Assembly (NCBI GenBank): GCA_009786175.1
Contig: WQTQ01000177.1
Span: 1-14,482, forward strand
Direction of reading: 5' to 3'
Length of the DNA: 14,482 bases
Source: Bacillota bacterium
GTDB lineage: Bacteria > Bacillota_A > Clostridia > Lachnospirales > WQUN01
The notes beneath the pieces are model-generated. The model had not been told where the DNA came from and searched no databases. It saw nothing but the letters and a program-made list of their open reading frames with translations. Position 1 is the first letter of the stretch; every line of letters starts with the position of its first letter. Both the position numbers and the translations under genes were made by a program. Below are positions 1-6,890 of the stretch, one piece after another.

Positions 1-62
1 CGCTGATTATAACTGGCTTTTTCTACTTAACAAAACACTCCCGCGCAGGAGAGACAAAGGCT

Positions 63-91
63 ATTATAGTCATTTTACATCACCGTGTCAA
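63..91 (-). promoter_or_regulatory. Consensus sigma-A promoter firing off the left edge
   Basis: On the minus strand a perfect -35 TTGACA (91..86) and a perfect -10 TATAAT (68..63) are separated by 17 bp. Transcription would start near 56 and run leftwards out of the window. The first transcribed bases include a small CTCC/GGAG hairpin (51..38). The promoter lies beyond the terminator that ends the GNAT operon, so it should serve a separate gene that cannot be seen here. Confidence 0.75.
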
Positions 92-139
92 CACTTTTTT
101 TACTTATTCTAAAATTATTTTTGCCAAGTTCACAAAAAC

Positions 140-173
140 CCCCAAAATCCCGGTTTAATCCAAGATTTTGGGG
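140..173 (-). terminator. Rho-independent terminator after the GNAT gene
   Basis: A 10-bp perfect stem, CCCCAAAATC (140..149) with GATTTTGGGG (164..173), encloses a 14-nt loop. Read on the minus strand it begins 12 nt after the GNAT stop codon and is followed by GTTTTTG, a short U-rich tail. It should end the Eis/NIF3/GNAT transcription unit. Confidence 0.75.
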
Positions 174-185
174 ATAAATTTGTAC

Positions 186-692
186 CTAAACCGTAAAGAA
201 AAACAGAGTATTATCACGCTGAGCCAAAACATTTGTGCCAACGGAGTTAAGCAGCTTTGCCCAAAAACGTCTGGCAACTGTGTTATTTTCGATTGTTTCC
301 AAGCAATACCGCCCCGGGTGTTTGTCGAAAATTAACCTGCAGGCGTCAGCGGCAACGCCTTTTCTGCGGAAATTACCGGTAATATAAAATTCCCCAACGC
401 AATAATCGCAATCCTGTTTCAAAACATAAGGCGGCTTGGACATTATACAAAAACCCGCTAATTCGTTGTTGTAACGTATAAAATACGCAAGTATCCTGTC
501 CCGGACTGTATCGTCACTGTCGAAGTATACATCCGTAGCTGTATATTCATAGTAACCGTTATCGTCCATGTGTGGGAACAGCGTGCAATCCATAATTGAC
601 AAATCGTGATGCCACAAGTTGAACAAATTGCGAAGAGCTTCCCTGTGACCAGTACTTGGCTGTTTCAAATTTATAGCTTGCAATGTCACCAT
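186..692 (-). CDS. GNAT family N-acetyltransferase, 168 aa
   Basis: Members of this family transfer an acetyl group from acetyl-CoA to an amine; the substrate here is unknown. The acetyl-CoA-binding segment is visible at residues 99-122: a beta strand (VGEFYITG) leads into R-R-K-G-V-A at 109-114, which fits the R/Q-x-x-G-x-G/A loop. The typical later motif ENNTVARRFW (135-144) follows. The length is normal for a single-domain GNAT, and no signal peptide is seen, so it should be cytosolic. The ATG is preceded by GTGGAG about 10 nt upstream. It is the last gene of a minus-strand run, 17 bp after the broken metalloprotease remnant, and is followed directly by a terminator. The fold assignment is secure; the substrate is not. 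Confidence 0.85.
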   Translation of the reverse strand: MVTLQAINLKQPSTGHREALRNLFNLWHHDLSIMDCTLFPHMDDNGYYEYTATDVYFDSDDTVRDRILAYFIRYNNELAGFCIMSKPPYVLKQDCDYCVGEFYITGNFRRKGVAADACRLIFDKHPGRYCLETIENNTVARRFWAKLLNSVGTNVLAQRDNTLFFFTV

Positions 693-709
693 TTTAGTTA
701 CACTCCACT

Positions 710-1212
710 TTATATTAGTTCGTCTACAAAAGCTATGAAATAATCTTCAAAGCTTTGTACCGCGGGTTTGGGTTTGTTTACAAGATAATCATAAAAACGT
801 GGGGAAACCACATGAGAACCTTCGTCGTGTTCTTGGAAATATTTGTGTGGGTCTTTATACATTTCTGTTTCGACACCCAGCTTTAACAGAACATAAATGC
901 CGAGGGCTTCTACAATGTTCTCTTCGATAAAACCCTTCATTGGCGAATACTTCAAATGTTCCTTTTGGCTGTCGAAAGCCTTTTTTACCCATGGCAAAGC
1001 CCCTAGCTTTTCCACTGCAGTTTCTACTTTATTATAGTTATAAGGTGGGTGGAACATTTCGTGGGTTACGGTTGCTAAATACTACTGCTTAGCAGCGGAT
1101 GAAACCTGTCGTAGTCTTCCTTATGGTATTCAACGTAAAAGTCGTATCCTGTAAGAGCGTTGATGAAACAAACTGCGTCCAGATTGTAGCATGGCTTATT
1201 GAATATCTCCAT
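710..1212 (-). pseudogene. Frameshifted, probably shortened, HExxH metalloprotease-like gene
   Basis: Two reading frames together look like one damaged gene. The first opens with an ATG at 1212, only 3 nt after the NIF3 stop codon, and gives 45 residues beginning MEIFNKPCYNLDAV before a TAG at 1077..1075. The second frame is open from 1081 to 710 and reads YLATVTHEMFHPPYNY near its start. HEMFH fits the HExxH zinc-binding motif, and an ENIVEAL segment about 50 residues later could supply the third ligand. A switch by -1 near 1081 would join them into about 167 residues. The segment has no ATG in its own frame until 1057, which lies inside the HExxH motif, so the second part cannot be a complete enzyme. 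No canonical slippery heptamer is seen at the junction. The distance from the N-terminus to HExxH (about 50 residues) seems short, so I infer an internal deletion as well. A sequencing error or an unrecognised frameshift is possible. Confidence 0.6.
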
Positions 1213-1215
1213 AAT

Positions 1216-2034
1216 TTATGCACTTACAATCCCCGACATTATTGTAACTTCCAGGCCAAGTTCTCTCCATTTGTCGGCGATTTTATTTAACCCAAGGGAA
1301 TCGCTGGACATATGCCCGGCCACAATAACATTGCCAATTCCCTGCTCTTTTAGGGCTTTTACATCGCTTTCCGATATGTGCATTTCTATCAGCGTGCCTA
1401 CGCCGCCTTCGAAGTACAGCTTCAACACATCTGCCCCCGGCCCTGTTAACCCAGCCATTGATACATAAATTTTGCCTGCATAACTGTCGCCGGAACCAAC
1501 GCGTATAACCGGCTTGCGAGCAGAATTTTTGTACTCGCCTATTTCTTCTAAGGCTTCTACTATTTCGCTTAGCTTGGTGTCGGGCTTGCCTGCAAATTTG
1601 CTGTCCAAGAAATCTTGCACCATTTTTTCGCCTATTAAATCTGCCGGGGTATGGAGGGAAATGTACGCCATGCCTAACAGCTTAGCGGCAGATTCGCTGC
1701 GACGGGAATTGGAAACGTGCTGGCTGTAACTAAGCTCGTCTTTGCGCTTGGCAAGTGCTTTTTGCGACCTGTTTCTGGGGATACCAAGTTCCTCCAGCCT
1801 TGTAATGTTACAATCCATAACATCCAGCATTTTTGTGTTCGTATTTTTGGGGTGGTGGCTTACAACACAATCATAGCCAAGTTCTTTTGCAAGCAGCAAT
1901 TCTGCGGTGTCCATGTCTACGCCAATAAGCACTTTTTTAATATTGCTGCCCGGGACAACTATGTCGCAATCTTCGGGCATTTTGTCTAATCCAGCAAGTT
2001 CCAGTGCTGTGTCCATCATTTTTTGTGTGTCCAT
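1216..2034 (-). CDS. NIF3 family protein (dinuclear metal-binding, GTP cyclohydrolase I type 2-like), 272 aa
   Basis: NIF3 proteins are widespread toroidal proteins that bind two metal ions; their biochemical role is still unsettled despite the GTP cyclohydrolase label. The metal-site elements visible here are VVSHHP (58-62, His60 and His61), SLHTPADL (around His128) and, near the C-terminus, a glutamate in LIEMH (217) and AGHMSSDSLGLNKI (239-252, His241). These are in the usual order. The 272-aa length corresponds to the short form without the extra inserted domain. The ATG has a good AAAGGAG site 6 nt upstream. The gene lies 61 bp after the Eis-like gene, and that gap holds a 22-bp palindrome. 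It is followed 3 nt later by the start of the damaged metalloprotease gene, suggesting translational coupling before that gene broke. I see nothing that points to a specific substrate. Confidence 0.85.
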   Translation of the reverse strand: MDTQKMMDTALELAGLDKMPEDCDIVVPGSNIKKVLIGVDMDTAELLLAKELGYDCVVSHHPKNTNTKMLDVMDCNITRLEELGIPRNRSQKALAKRKDELSYSQHVSNSRRSESAAKLLGMAYISLHTPADLIGEKMVQDFLDSKFAGKPDTKLSEIVEALEEIGEYKNSARKPVIRVGSGDSYAGKIYVSMAGLTGPGADVLKLYFEGGVGTLIEMHISESDVKALKEQGIGNVIVAGHMSSDSLGLNKIADKWRELGLEVTIMSGIVSA

Positions 2035-2054
2035 GATAATCTCCTTTGAGTAAT

Positions 2055-2084
2055 TATTTTTTTACCCCCTGATATCAGGGGGTA
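2055..2084. repeat. 22-bp perfect palindrome with T7 tract, copy 1 of a dispersed element
   Basis: A perfect 22-bp palindrome (2063..2084, TACCCCCTGAT followed by ATCAGGGGGTA) is flanked on its left by TATTTTTTT. The 17-bp string TATTTTTTTACCCCCTG recurs exactly at 12004..12020, where it also starts a large inverted repeat. Read on the minus strand, this stem begins 11 nt after the Eis-like stop codon and is followed by AAAAAAATA rather than U residues, so it does not fit an intrinsic terminator. Confidence 0.75.
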
Positions 2085-2095
2085 GCAAAGCTGTT

Positions 2096-3346
2096 TTAGA
2101 AATGGGTAAGACAAACGGGTTTTTCGTCAAGAGAAAAAGCACGGCTTAAAACGTCTAAATAACTATCGCCGGATAAGCTGGCTTTACCATACTTAACAAG
2201 ATGTTTTAAGTTTGTACAGCCCATTATAATAGAAGAAAGTTCTGCAATATTTATTGTAAGTTCTGCATCTGGGGTTGTATCGTCAGCCGCTGCACTGCAT
2301 TGTCCGTCAATAAATTCAAGCATAAACGGCTTGTTATTCTCGGGAACGAAAGTATCCGTAACATTAAGCCGCAGCTTCATATTAAGCTCTCCAAATTTAC
2401 AGCCGGAAATTTCTTTGATAAATGCCCCCACATCACAAATGCGGTACATTATACCAAGCCCGGTTTGGCAGCATTCCTGATAAGCAGAGAACAGTACCCT
2501 GTCTGTATGGTTGCGTGGGTCTGCAATGGCGTTTATAAGCCCTTCATCCTGTGTGTTGATAATTACATACCGTACTTGGTCACTTTGGCTTTTCACAAAA
2601 GTCATCAGTTCTGTAAAAGCTTCGGGGCTGCTAAACAGCAACTCGCTGACAATCATATCGTTTACAAGAAAAGATTCCTCACTGCCTTTTTTAAACTGGA
2701 AGACAATATAGCCGCAAACCTCGCCCCCGGGCGCAACGTATGCAAATATTTTGTTCACGGGGTTTTTCAGACGAGATGCAAACTCGTCTGCAGTCTTCAT
2801 GATTAACCCATGGGTAAGTTTTACACGGGAATTGTAAAAGGCCGCAAGGCTTTCCGCGCTGTCTTCATACAGACGAACAATATGGGCTTTAGAATTACCC
2901 CCGGGTAAATTTTCGGGCTTTAGCTTAAACTGTTGAAGAAGCGTGCCAAACCCAAAACCCATCCTGTAGTAAAACGCAGAATTAAACGGATACAGCATGG
3001 CCATATTTATCCCGTTGCCGCGCAGGTTATAAGTAAACTTTTTTACAATCTCTCTGCAAATTTTTTCCTTTTTATGGGCCAAATCAACGGCTACAGAGCC
3101 AATGCCTCCGGCCTTTATCATAATTTGCCGCATGTTCATGTCAAAATCCCAGGCACTATAGCTGCCTACAAGCCTGTCCCCTTTGTACGCACCGTAAAAA
3201 TTAATATCCTTGCGTTTGTTAACTTCCGCAATCCTTTCTGCATATTTTTCTACGGTTGTGTTGTATCCGGTGGAAGGGTAAGCATCCAATTGAAGCCGCG
3301 CCATGTCAATAAAGTTGTTTTCGTTTAATTGCGAAAACATGTACAT
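2096..3346 (-). CDS. Eis-like GNAT acetyltransferase with C-terminal SCP2-like domain, 416 aa
   Basis: This matches the Eis/enhanced-intracellular-survival-like architecture: two tandem GNAT regions (about 1-290) followed by a sterol-carrier-protein-2-like domain (about 300-416). The N-terminal half shows GIGSVAVDLAH (81-91) and AMLYPFNSAFYYRMGFG (116-132), the latter being the characteristic YPF...YrrfGF block. Family members acetylate amines, in some cases aminoglycosides; the substrate here is unknown. The loop that normally reads Y/HRRkGl here reads HKKEKI (91-96), so the usual glycine of the pyrophosphate-binding turn is replaced by lysine, which may weaken acetyl-CoA binding. The ATG at 3346 is well supported by AAGGAGG 7 nt upstream. 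A TATAAT-like box lies at 3386..3381 without a good -35. The gene diverges from an XRE/TPR regulator and is first in the run leading to NIF3 and GNAT. Confidence 0.8.
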   Translation of the reverse strand: MYMFSQLNENNFIDMARLQLDAYPSTGYNTTVEKYAERIAEVNKRKDINFYGAYKGDRLVGSYSAWDFDMNMRQIMIKAGGIGSVAVDLAHKKEKICREIVKKFTYNLRGNGINMAMLYPFNSAFYYRMGFGFGTLLQQFKLKPENLPGGNSKAHIVRLYEDSAESLAAFYNSRVKLTHGLIMKTADEFASRLKNPVNKIFAYVAPGGEVCGYIVFQFKKGSEESFLVNDMIVSELLFSSPEAFTELMTFVKSQSDQVRYVIINTQDEGLINAIADPRNHTDRVLFSAYQECCQTGLGIMYRICDVGAFIKEISGCKFGELNMKLRLNVTDTFVPENNKPFMLEFIDGQCSAAADDTTPDAELTINIAELSSIIMGCTNLKHLVKYGKASLSGDSYLDVLSRAFSLDEKPVCLTHF

Positions 3347-3511
3347 AAATTTGCCTCCTTAGCCAAACAATATGTTATTTATTATACAACATCCCTGCGC
3401 TGTGATTCATTACTTTTTTTTGGTTTTTGCCCAATTTTTCTTAATAGATTGCATGGAACTTGTTAATACAATAGCTTTTTTGTACATCATGTGCTACTAT
3501 CTGTAATAAAT
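3347..3511. promoter_or_regulatory. Divergent intergenic region between the Eis-like gene and the XRE/TPR regulator
   Basis: This AT-rich stretch must hold both promoters. For the minus strand there is a perfect TATAAT at 3386..3381 but no convincing -35. For the plus strand, TTGTAC (about 3480) and TAATAA just before the ribosome binding site are spaced 18 bp, a weak match. No clear inverted-repeat operator was found, although self-regulation from here would be usual for an XRE protein. Confidence 0.3.
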
Positions 3512-3525
3512 GAGGTGATAATATC
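3512..3525 (+). promoter_or_regulatory. Ribosome binding site pointing to an ATC start
   Basis: GAGGTGAT (3512..3519) is a strong Shine-Dalgarno sequence. The only in-frame codons near it are ATC at 3523, at ideal spacing, and ATT at 3544. The nearest conventional start, TTG at 3550, is more than 30 nt away and has no ribosome binding site of its own. An in-frame TGA at 3511 closes the frame upstream. Confidence 0.6.
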
Positions 3526-4806
3526 AAAAACTATAACAATCGAATTTCATTGGGCGAAAAAATTAGAATAATGAGAGAAACCAAAGGCGTTTCACAGGCA
3601 AAGCTTGCAGAAGCTGTTTCATATTCCGCACCGCGCCTGTCCCAAATAGAAAACGACGAATCGCCATGCCCTCCGGATGTTCTAATCTCAATAAAAAAAG
3701 CCCTAAAACTGGAAGGGGTTCCCTTTTACGATTTAGAGCGGCAGGGCTTTAAAGATAAATTATACAGATGGCATGACACAATTAACGACACCGATTTTGA
3801 CAAAGCAAAAAAGATGCAAGAAGAATTATCCCCTATTACCTATTTGCCCTTTGACAAAGAACTTAACGCATTTTACTCTATGTTTAAGTGTAAACTGTTG
3901 TTAGCCGTTAATGATATGCCAGCCGCAAAAGAAATTTTGCAGTCTTTTGACATTGTATCGGAGGAACCCGACTACGAAATTTTATACCATTATTATTACA
4001 ACATGGGCTCGCTTAGCTACAAAACCACGCAACGAAAAGATGCTTTAAACTACTATTTAAAAGCCAAAGAAGTAATGGCATATGGCTTTGAAGGAAGCGC
4101 GAGACTGCATTTTAACATTGCCACTTGCCTAATCAGCCTAGGCTTTGTTGTAAGTTCCATTTTGTTTTTAGAAAATGTCAGGGAATTATATTCCGGCGGG
4201 CAAGCGGCTGTGCCATCTTTACGCATAGACAGTATGATTGCAATAGGGTTCATAGGGTTGGGACAGTTGCCAAAAGCAAAAAAATTACTGGAGAAATGCC
4301 TTCGTACAGTAGAAAGCACAAAAGATGAAGCACTGTTTGGCATAATTTTACACAATTTGGGCTACCTTTACCGCAAGGCCGGTGACTGGAACATGTCTAT
4401 GGAGTACCTTAACCAAGCAACCGGCCACTTTACAAAAGGAAGCTCAAATTACTTGGAAAATTTGTATCAAAAGGTACGATGCCTTGCAGATATGAAAGCA
4501 TTTTCGACCTGTACCGAACTGTTAGATGAAGGAAAAAAACTGTCTGCGGATAATAAGCCCTACGCTATTTTATTCGAATCTGTCCGGTGCCTTATTTTTC
4601 CCAACGATTCAAAATCTGTAGAATATCTGGAAACCGTGACTATTCCATATTTTTTAGACATTGGCGAAAACCTTACCGTGCTGGACTACTGCGAATTTTT
4701 GCGGGAACATTACGAAAGAAAAGGGATTGTAAAAAAAAGCGGGCAAATGTCTGAAATTGCCCGCAAGATTTATAAAGAGATGCACAGCGGCGGAGTGATT
4801 ACGTAG
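3523..4806 (+). CDS. XRE-family transcriptional regulator with C-terminal TPR repeats, probable ATC start, 427 aa
   Basis: An N-terminal helix-turn-helix of the Cro/C1 type is clear: EKIRIMRETKGVSQAKLAEAV is followed by the recognition helix around SAPRLSQIEN. The rest (about 95-420) is helical and TPR-like, with pairs such as YYYNMGSLSYKTTQRKDALN and NLGYLYRKAGDWNMSMEYLN. This layout matches RRNPP/Rgg-like regulators whose TPR domain binds a signalling peptide, but no pheromone gene is seen beside it, so the ligand is unknown. Starting at ATC 3523 gives an N-terminus KNYNNRISLGEK after the first residue; the conservative alternative is TTG at 3550 (418 aa). It is the only plus-strand gene in the window. 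It diverges from the Eis-like gene, its most likely target, and its last 8 bp overlap the tail of the MutS2-like gene. Confidence 0.85.
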   Translation: MKNYNNRISLGEKIRIMRETKGVSQAKLAEAVSYSAPRLSQIENDESPCPPDVLISIKKALKLEGVPFYDLERQGFKDKLYRWHDTINDTDFDKAKKMQEELSPITYLPFDKELNAFYSMFKCKLLLAVNDMPAAKEILQSFDIVSEEPDYEILYHYYYNMGSLSYKTTQRKDALNYYLKAKEVMAYGFEGSARLHFNIATCLISLGFVVSSILFLENVRELYSGGQAAVPSLRIDSMIAIGFIGLGQLPKAKKLLEKCLRTVESTKDEALFGIILHNLGYLYRKAGDWNMSMEYLNQATGHFTKGSSNYLENLYQKVRCLADMKAFSTCTELLDEGKKLSADNKPYAILFESVRCLIFPNDSKSVEYLETVTIPYFLDIGENLTVLDYCEFLREHYERKGIVKKSGQMSEIARKIYKEMHSGGVIT

Positions 4807-6727
4807 CGGTAATAGTTACTTTGTTACCGGCCACATGTTTCCTACCCATTAAGTGCCTTGCTTTACGGTTTTCTACCGTGTCAAATATTATTGAAAAGTC
4901 ATAATCATCCGGGTAAAGTTCTGCGGCGGCAACTCTAAGCTTAAGACGTTTATGGTTAACCAGCCGCTTTTTACCCTTTATTTGTACGCCTATTTCGCCT
5001 ATATTGTTGGCACGTTCGTATACAATGCCGATATCCTTGTGCGGATATACAATTACACTGTCCCCAATGTTAAAACGTTGGCTTCGGGGCAGTGTTTCTT
5101 CTTTTTCCGGCTCACAGGCTGCTTCTAAAGGCGTAACTTCCATTATCGTGCCGCTCTCTTTTACCGGTGTGTTGGACGTAGCCGTCTCTGAACTTGTCGA
5201 ATAAGTTATCTCCCGCGCACGATCCAAAATATGATTTGGCATACCAAGCCTTTCGGCGATATGCAAAGCGCAGCTTTCACCTGCCTCACCTATTTCCAAT
5301 TTATACATCGGCATTAGACTTTCGCGATCAAAAGCCATACGGGCATTAATGATTCCTTGTGTACGGGCGGCAAAGTCTTTTATCTCTGGATAATGGGTTG
5401 TAACAGTAAACAAACAGCCCTTTACCAGCAATTCTTCCAATATTGCCGTGGCAATCCCCATGCCTTCGGCCGGGTCTGTACCGGAACCCAGTTCGTCGAA
5501 TAAAATTAATGATTGGTCTGTAGCTTTTTGCAAAACCCCGATTATATTTGTCATATGGGATGAAAATGTGGACAGATTTTGCGAAATACTTTGCCCATCG
5601 CCAATATCACACCAAACAGAATCAAAAATACACACGCTGCTGCGCCCGTCTGCAGGCACATGCAGGCCGCTTTGGGCCATAAGGGAAAACAGACCTACCG
5701 TTTTTATTGCAACTGTTTTGCCACCGGTATTTGGTCCCGTTATAATTACGCCCTTAATACCGTTACCCAGCGCGAAATCTAAAGGCACAGGCGGAGAATT
5801 GTCTTGTCCGCTGCGCAAAAGCGGGTGCCGCGCAGACAGTAACCGGATTTCCCGCTCTTCCGTTAGCCGTATTTGTGACGCTTTCATGGCTATGCTAAGT
5901 TTACCTTTGGCGAACACAAAATCTAATATTTCCATTGCTTCCATATTAATTTTGACAGACGGCAAATCTTCGTAAATTAAAGCGGTTAGTGTGTACAGAA
6001 TTGTACGAATTTCATTGTCTTCTTCAATTTGCAATATGCTCAGTTCATCTTGCAGCTTGGAAACGGCAGACGGCTCGATAAAGCATGTGCCGCCTGTGTT
6101 CGACATCTCTACCAAAATACCGGGAATTTTATTTTTGTATTCCTTTTTTACAGGCATAGTAAACCTGCCGTTGCGAACGGCTACAAAACCATCTACACAG
6201 TACTGCCTGTTGGTTTTTAGCAAAGATTCTATTTTGTTTTTGATTTGCTCCCCTTTGCGCTCGATGCTTCGCCGCAAGTCGTGTAGCCTTGGGGTTGCCC
6301 TATCGTCAACTTGACCGTTGTGCAAGCACCGGCCTATTTCGTCTTCCAGGGCAGATAAATCTACAATCGAGTTGCCGTAAAAAGCAATATCTGTTTCTGT
6401 GGATTCAGCTTTTTTAAGGTACGTCTTCATACGGGTGCATGACGTTAGAAATGCTGACACATTTCCTATATTTTCCGGGGTTAGCATGGCATCCGCACTT
6501 ACAAGACCTATGATTTTTTCCAATTCCGTCATTACGGAAATTGGCGGGTTACCGGCCATTTCTATTATTTTTTTAGCATCGGATGTTTGGTTGGTTAGCC
6601 GCGTGGCTTCGGCAATATCGTTTGCCGGTTTAACAGCCCTACATCGCTCTTTTGCGGCCATTGAAACCGCATGGTTTGATAATTCTTCTAATATATTGTC
6701 AAACTCCAGTGTCTTAAAATCGTTCAT
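4799..6727 (-). CDS. MutS2-like ATPase lacking the Smr nuclease domain, 642 aa
   Basis: MutS-family ABC ATPases bind branched or mismatched DNA; MutS2 members also act on stalled ribosomes. Visible motifs are the Walker A GPNTGGKT (331-338), the DIGDGQSISQNLSTFSSHM signature region (374-392), Walker B LILFDELGSGTDP (407-419) and the TTHYPEIK histidine loop (443-450). The N-terminal lever/clamp region resembles MutS2, with no mismatch-recognition domain. A small KOW-like segment follows (about 551-597). MutS2 proteins are usually near 780 residues and end in an Smr endonuclease domain. Here the protein stops at 642 with a short conserved-looking tail (IIFDTVENRKARHLMGRKH, 613-631) instead. The reading frame is intact, so this looks like a natural Smr-less variant and not a truncation. 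The ATG has GGAGG 12 nt upstream, a longish spacing. The long, structured leader upstream suggests regulated expression. Confidence 0.85.
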   Translation of the reverse strand: MNDFKTLEFDNILEELSNHAVSMAAKERCRAVKPANDIAEATRLTNQTSDAKKIIEMAGNPPISVMTELEKIIGLVSADAMLTPENIGNVSAFLTSCTRMKTYLKKAESTETDIAFYGNSIVDLSALEDEIGRCLHNGQVDDRATPRLHDLRRSIERKGEQIKNKIESLLKTNRQYCVDGFVAVRNGRFTMPVKKEYKNKIPGILVEMSNTGGTCFIEPSAVSKLQDELSILQIEEDNEIRTILYTLTALIYEDLPSVKINMEAMEILDFVFAKGKLSIAMKASQIRLTEEREIRLLSARHPLLRSGQDNSPPVPLDFALGNGIKGVIITGPNTGGKTVAIKTVGLFSLMAQSGLHVPADGRSSVCIFDSVWCDIGDGQSISQNLSTFSSHMTNIIGVLQKATDQSLILFDELGSGTDPAEGMGIATAILEELLVKGCLFTVTTHYPEIKDFAARTQGIINARMAFDRESLMPMYKLEIGEAGESCALHIAERLGMPNHILDRAREITYSTSSETATSNTPVKESGTIMEVTPLEAACEPEKEETLPRSQRFNIGDSVIVYPHKDIGIVYERANNIGEIGVQIKGKKRLVNHKRLKLRVAAAELYPDDYDFSIIFDTVENRKARHLMGRKHVAGNKVTITAT

Positions 6728-6781
6728 TTGATGTTAGTTCCTCCATAATTTTGATTTTTTTAAAATATTTTTTGACGCGAA

Positions 6782-6828
6782 AATGCCGCAAACAAGTAAC
6801 CTTAAGAAAGCTACTTATCTGCGGCATT
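6782..6828 (-). other. Long hairpin just upstream of the MutS2-like gene
   Basis: AATGCCGCA (6782..6790) pairs perfectly with TGCGGCATT (6820..6828). After a small 3x3 internal loop, AAGTA (6794..6798) pairs with TACTT (6812..6816), leaving a loop of about 13 nt. On the minus strand it is followed by TTCGCG and is not U-rich, so it is a poor intrinsic terminator. It could be an mRNA leader structure or a protein-binding palindrome about 55 bp from the start codon. Confidence 0.6.
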
Positions 6829-6847
6829 GTATAAAGCATAATAATAC

Positions 6848-6871
6848 AAAAAAAGTACGACCTTATCGTAC
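6848..6871 (-). terminator. Intrinsic terminator between the structured RNA and the MutS2-like gene
   Basis: On the minus strand GTACGA (6871..6866) pairs with TCGTAC (6860..6855) around a 5-nt loop and is followed by seven U residues (6854..6848). It faces the MutS2-like gene about 120 bp upstream of its start. It therefore either ends a stand-alone small RNA or acts as an attenuator in a regulated leader. Confidence 0.75.
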
Positions 6872-6890
6872 CCCACAAACGGCAGTATTC

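Noticed and set aside
1075..1090. Programmed -1 frameshift in the HExxH gene
   Set aside because: The junction AGTAGTATTTAG holds no X-XXY-YYZ slippery heptamer, so mutation, deletion or sequence error is more likely.
1099..1290. Plus-strand open frame of 63 codons across the NIF3/remnant junction
   Set aside because: No ribosome binding site, no similarity to a known protein, and the minus-strand reading explains the sequence better.
2063..2084. Palindrome as an intrinsic terminator for the Eis-like gene
   Set aside because: On the transcribed strand it is followed by A7, not U residues; the T7 tract is on the wrong side.
2300..2806. Plus-strand open frame of 168 codons inside the Eis-like gene
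   Set aside because: Antisense to a conserved protein, with no ribosome binding site and no family resemblance.
5448..5975. Plus-strand open frame of 175 codons inside the MutS2-like gene
   Set aside because: It lies fully antisense to conserved ATPase motifs and its translation has no recognisable domain; it is a coding shadow.
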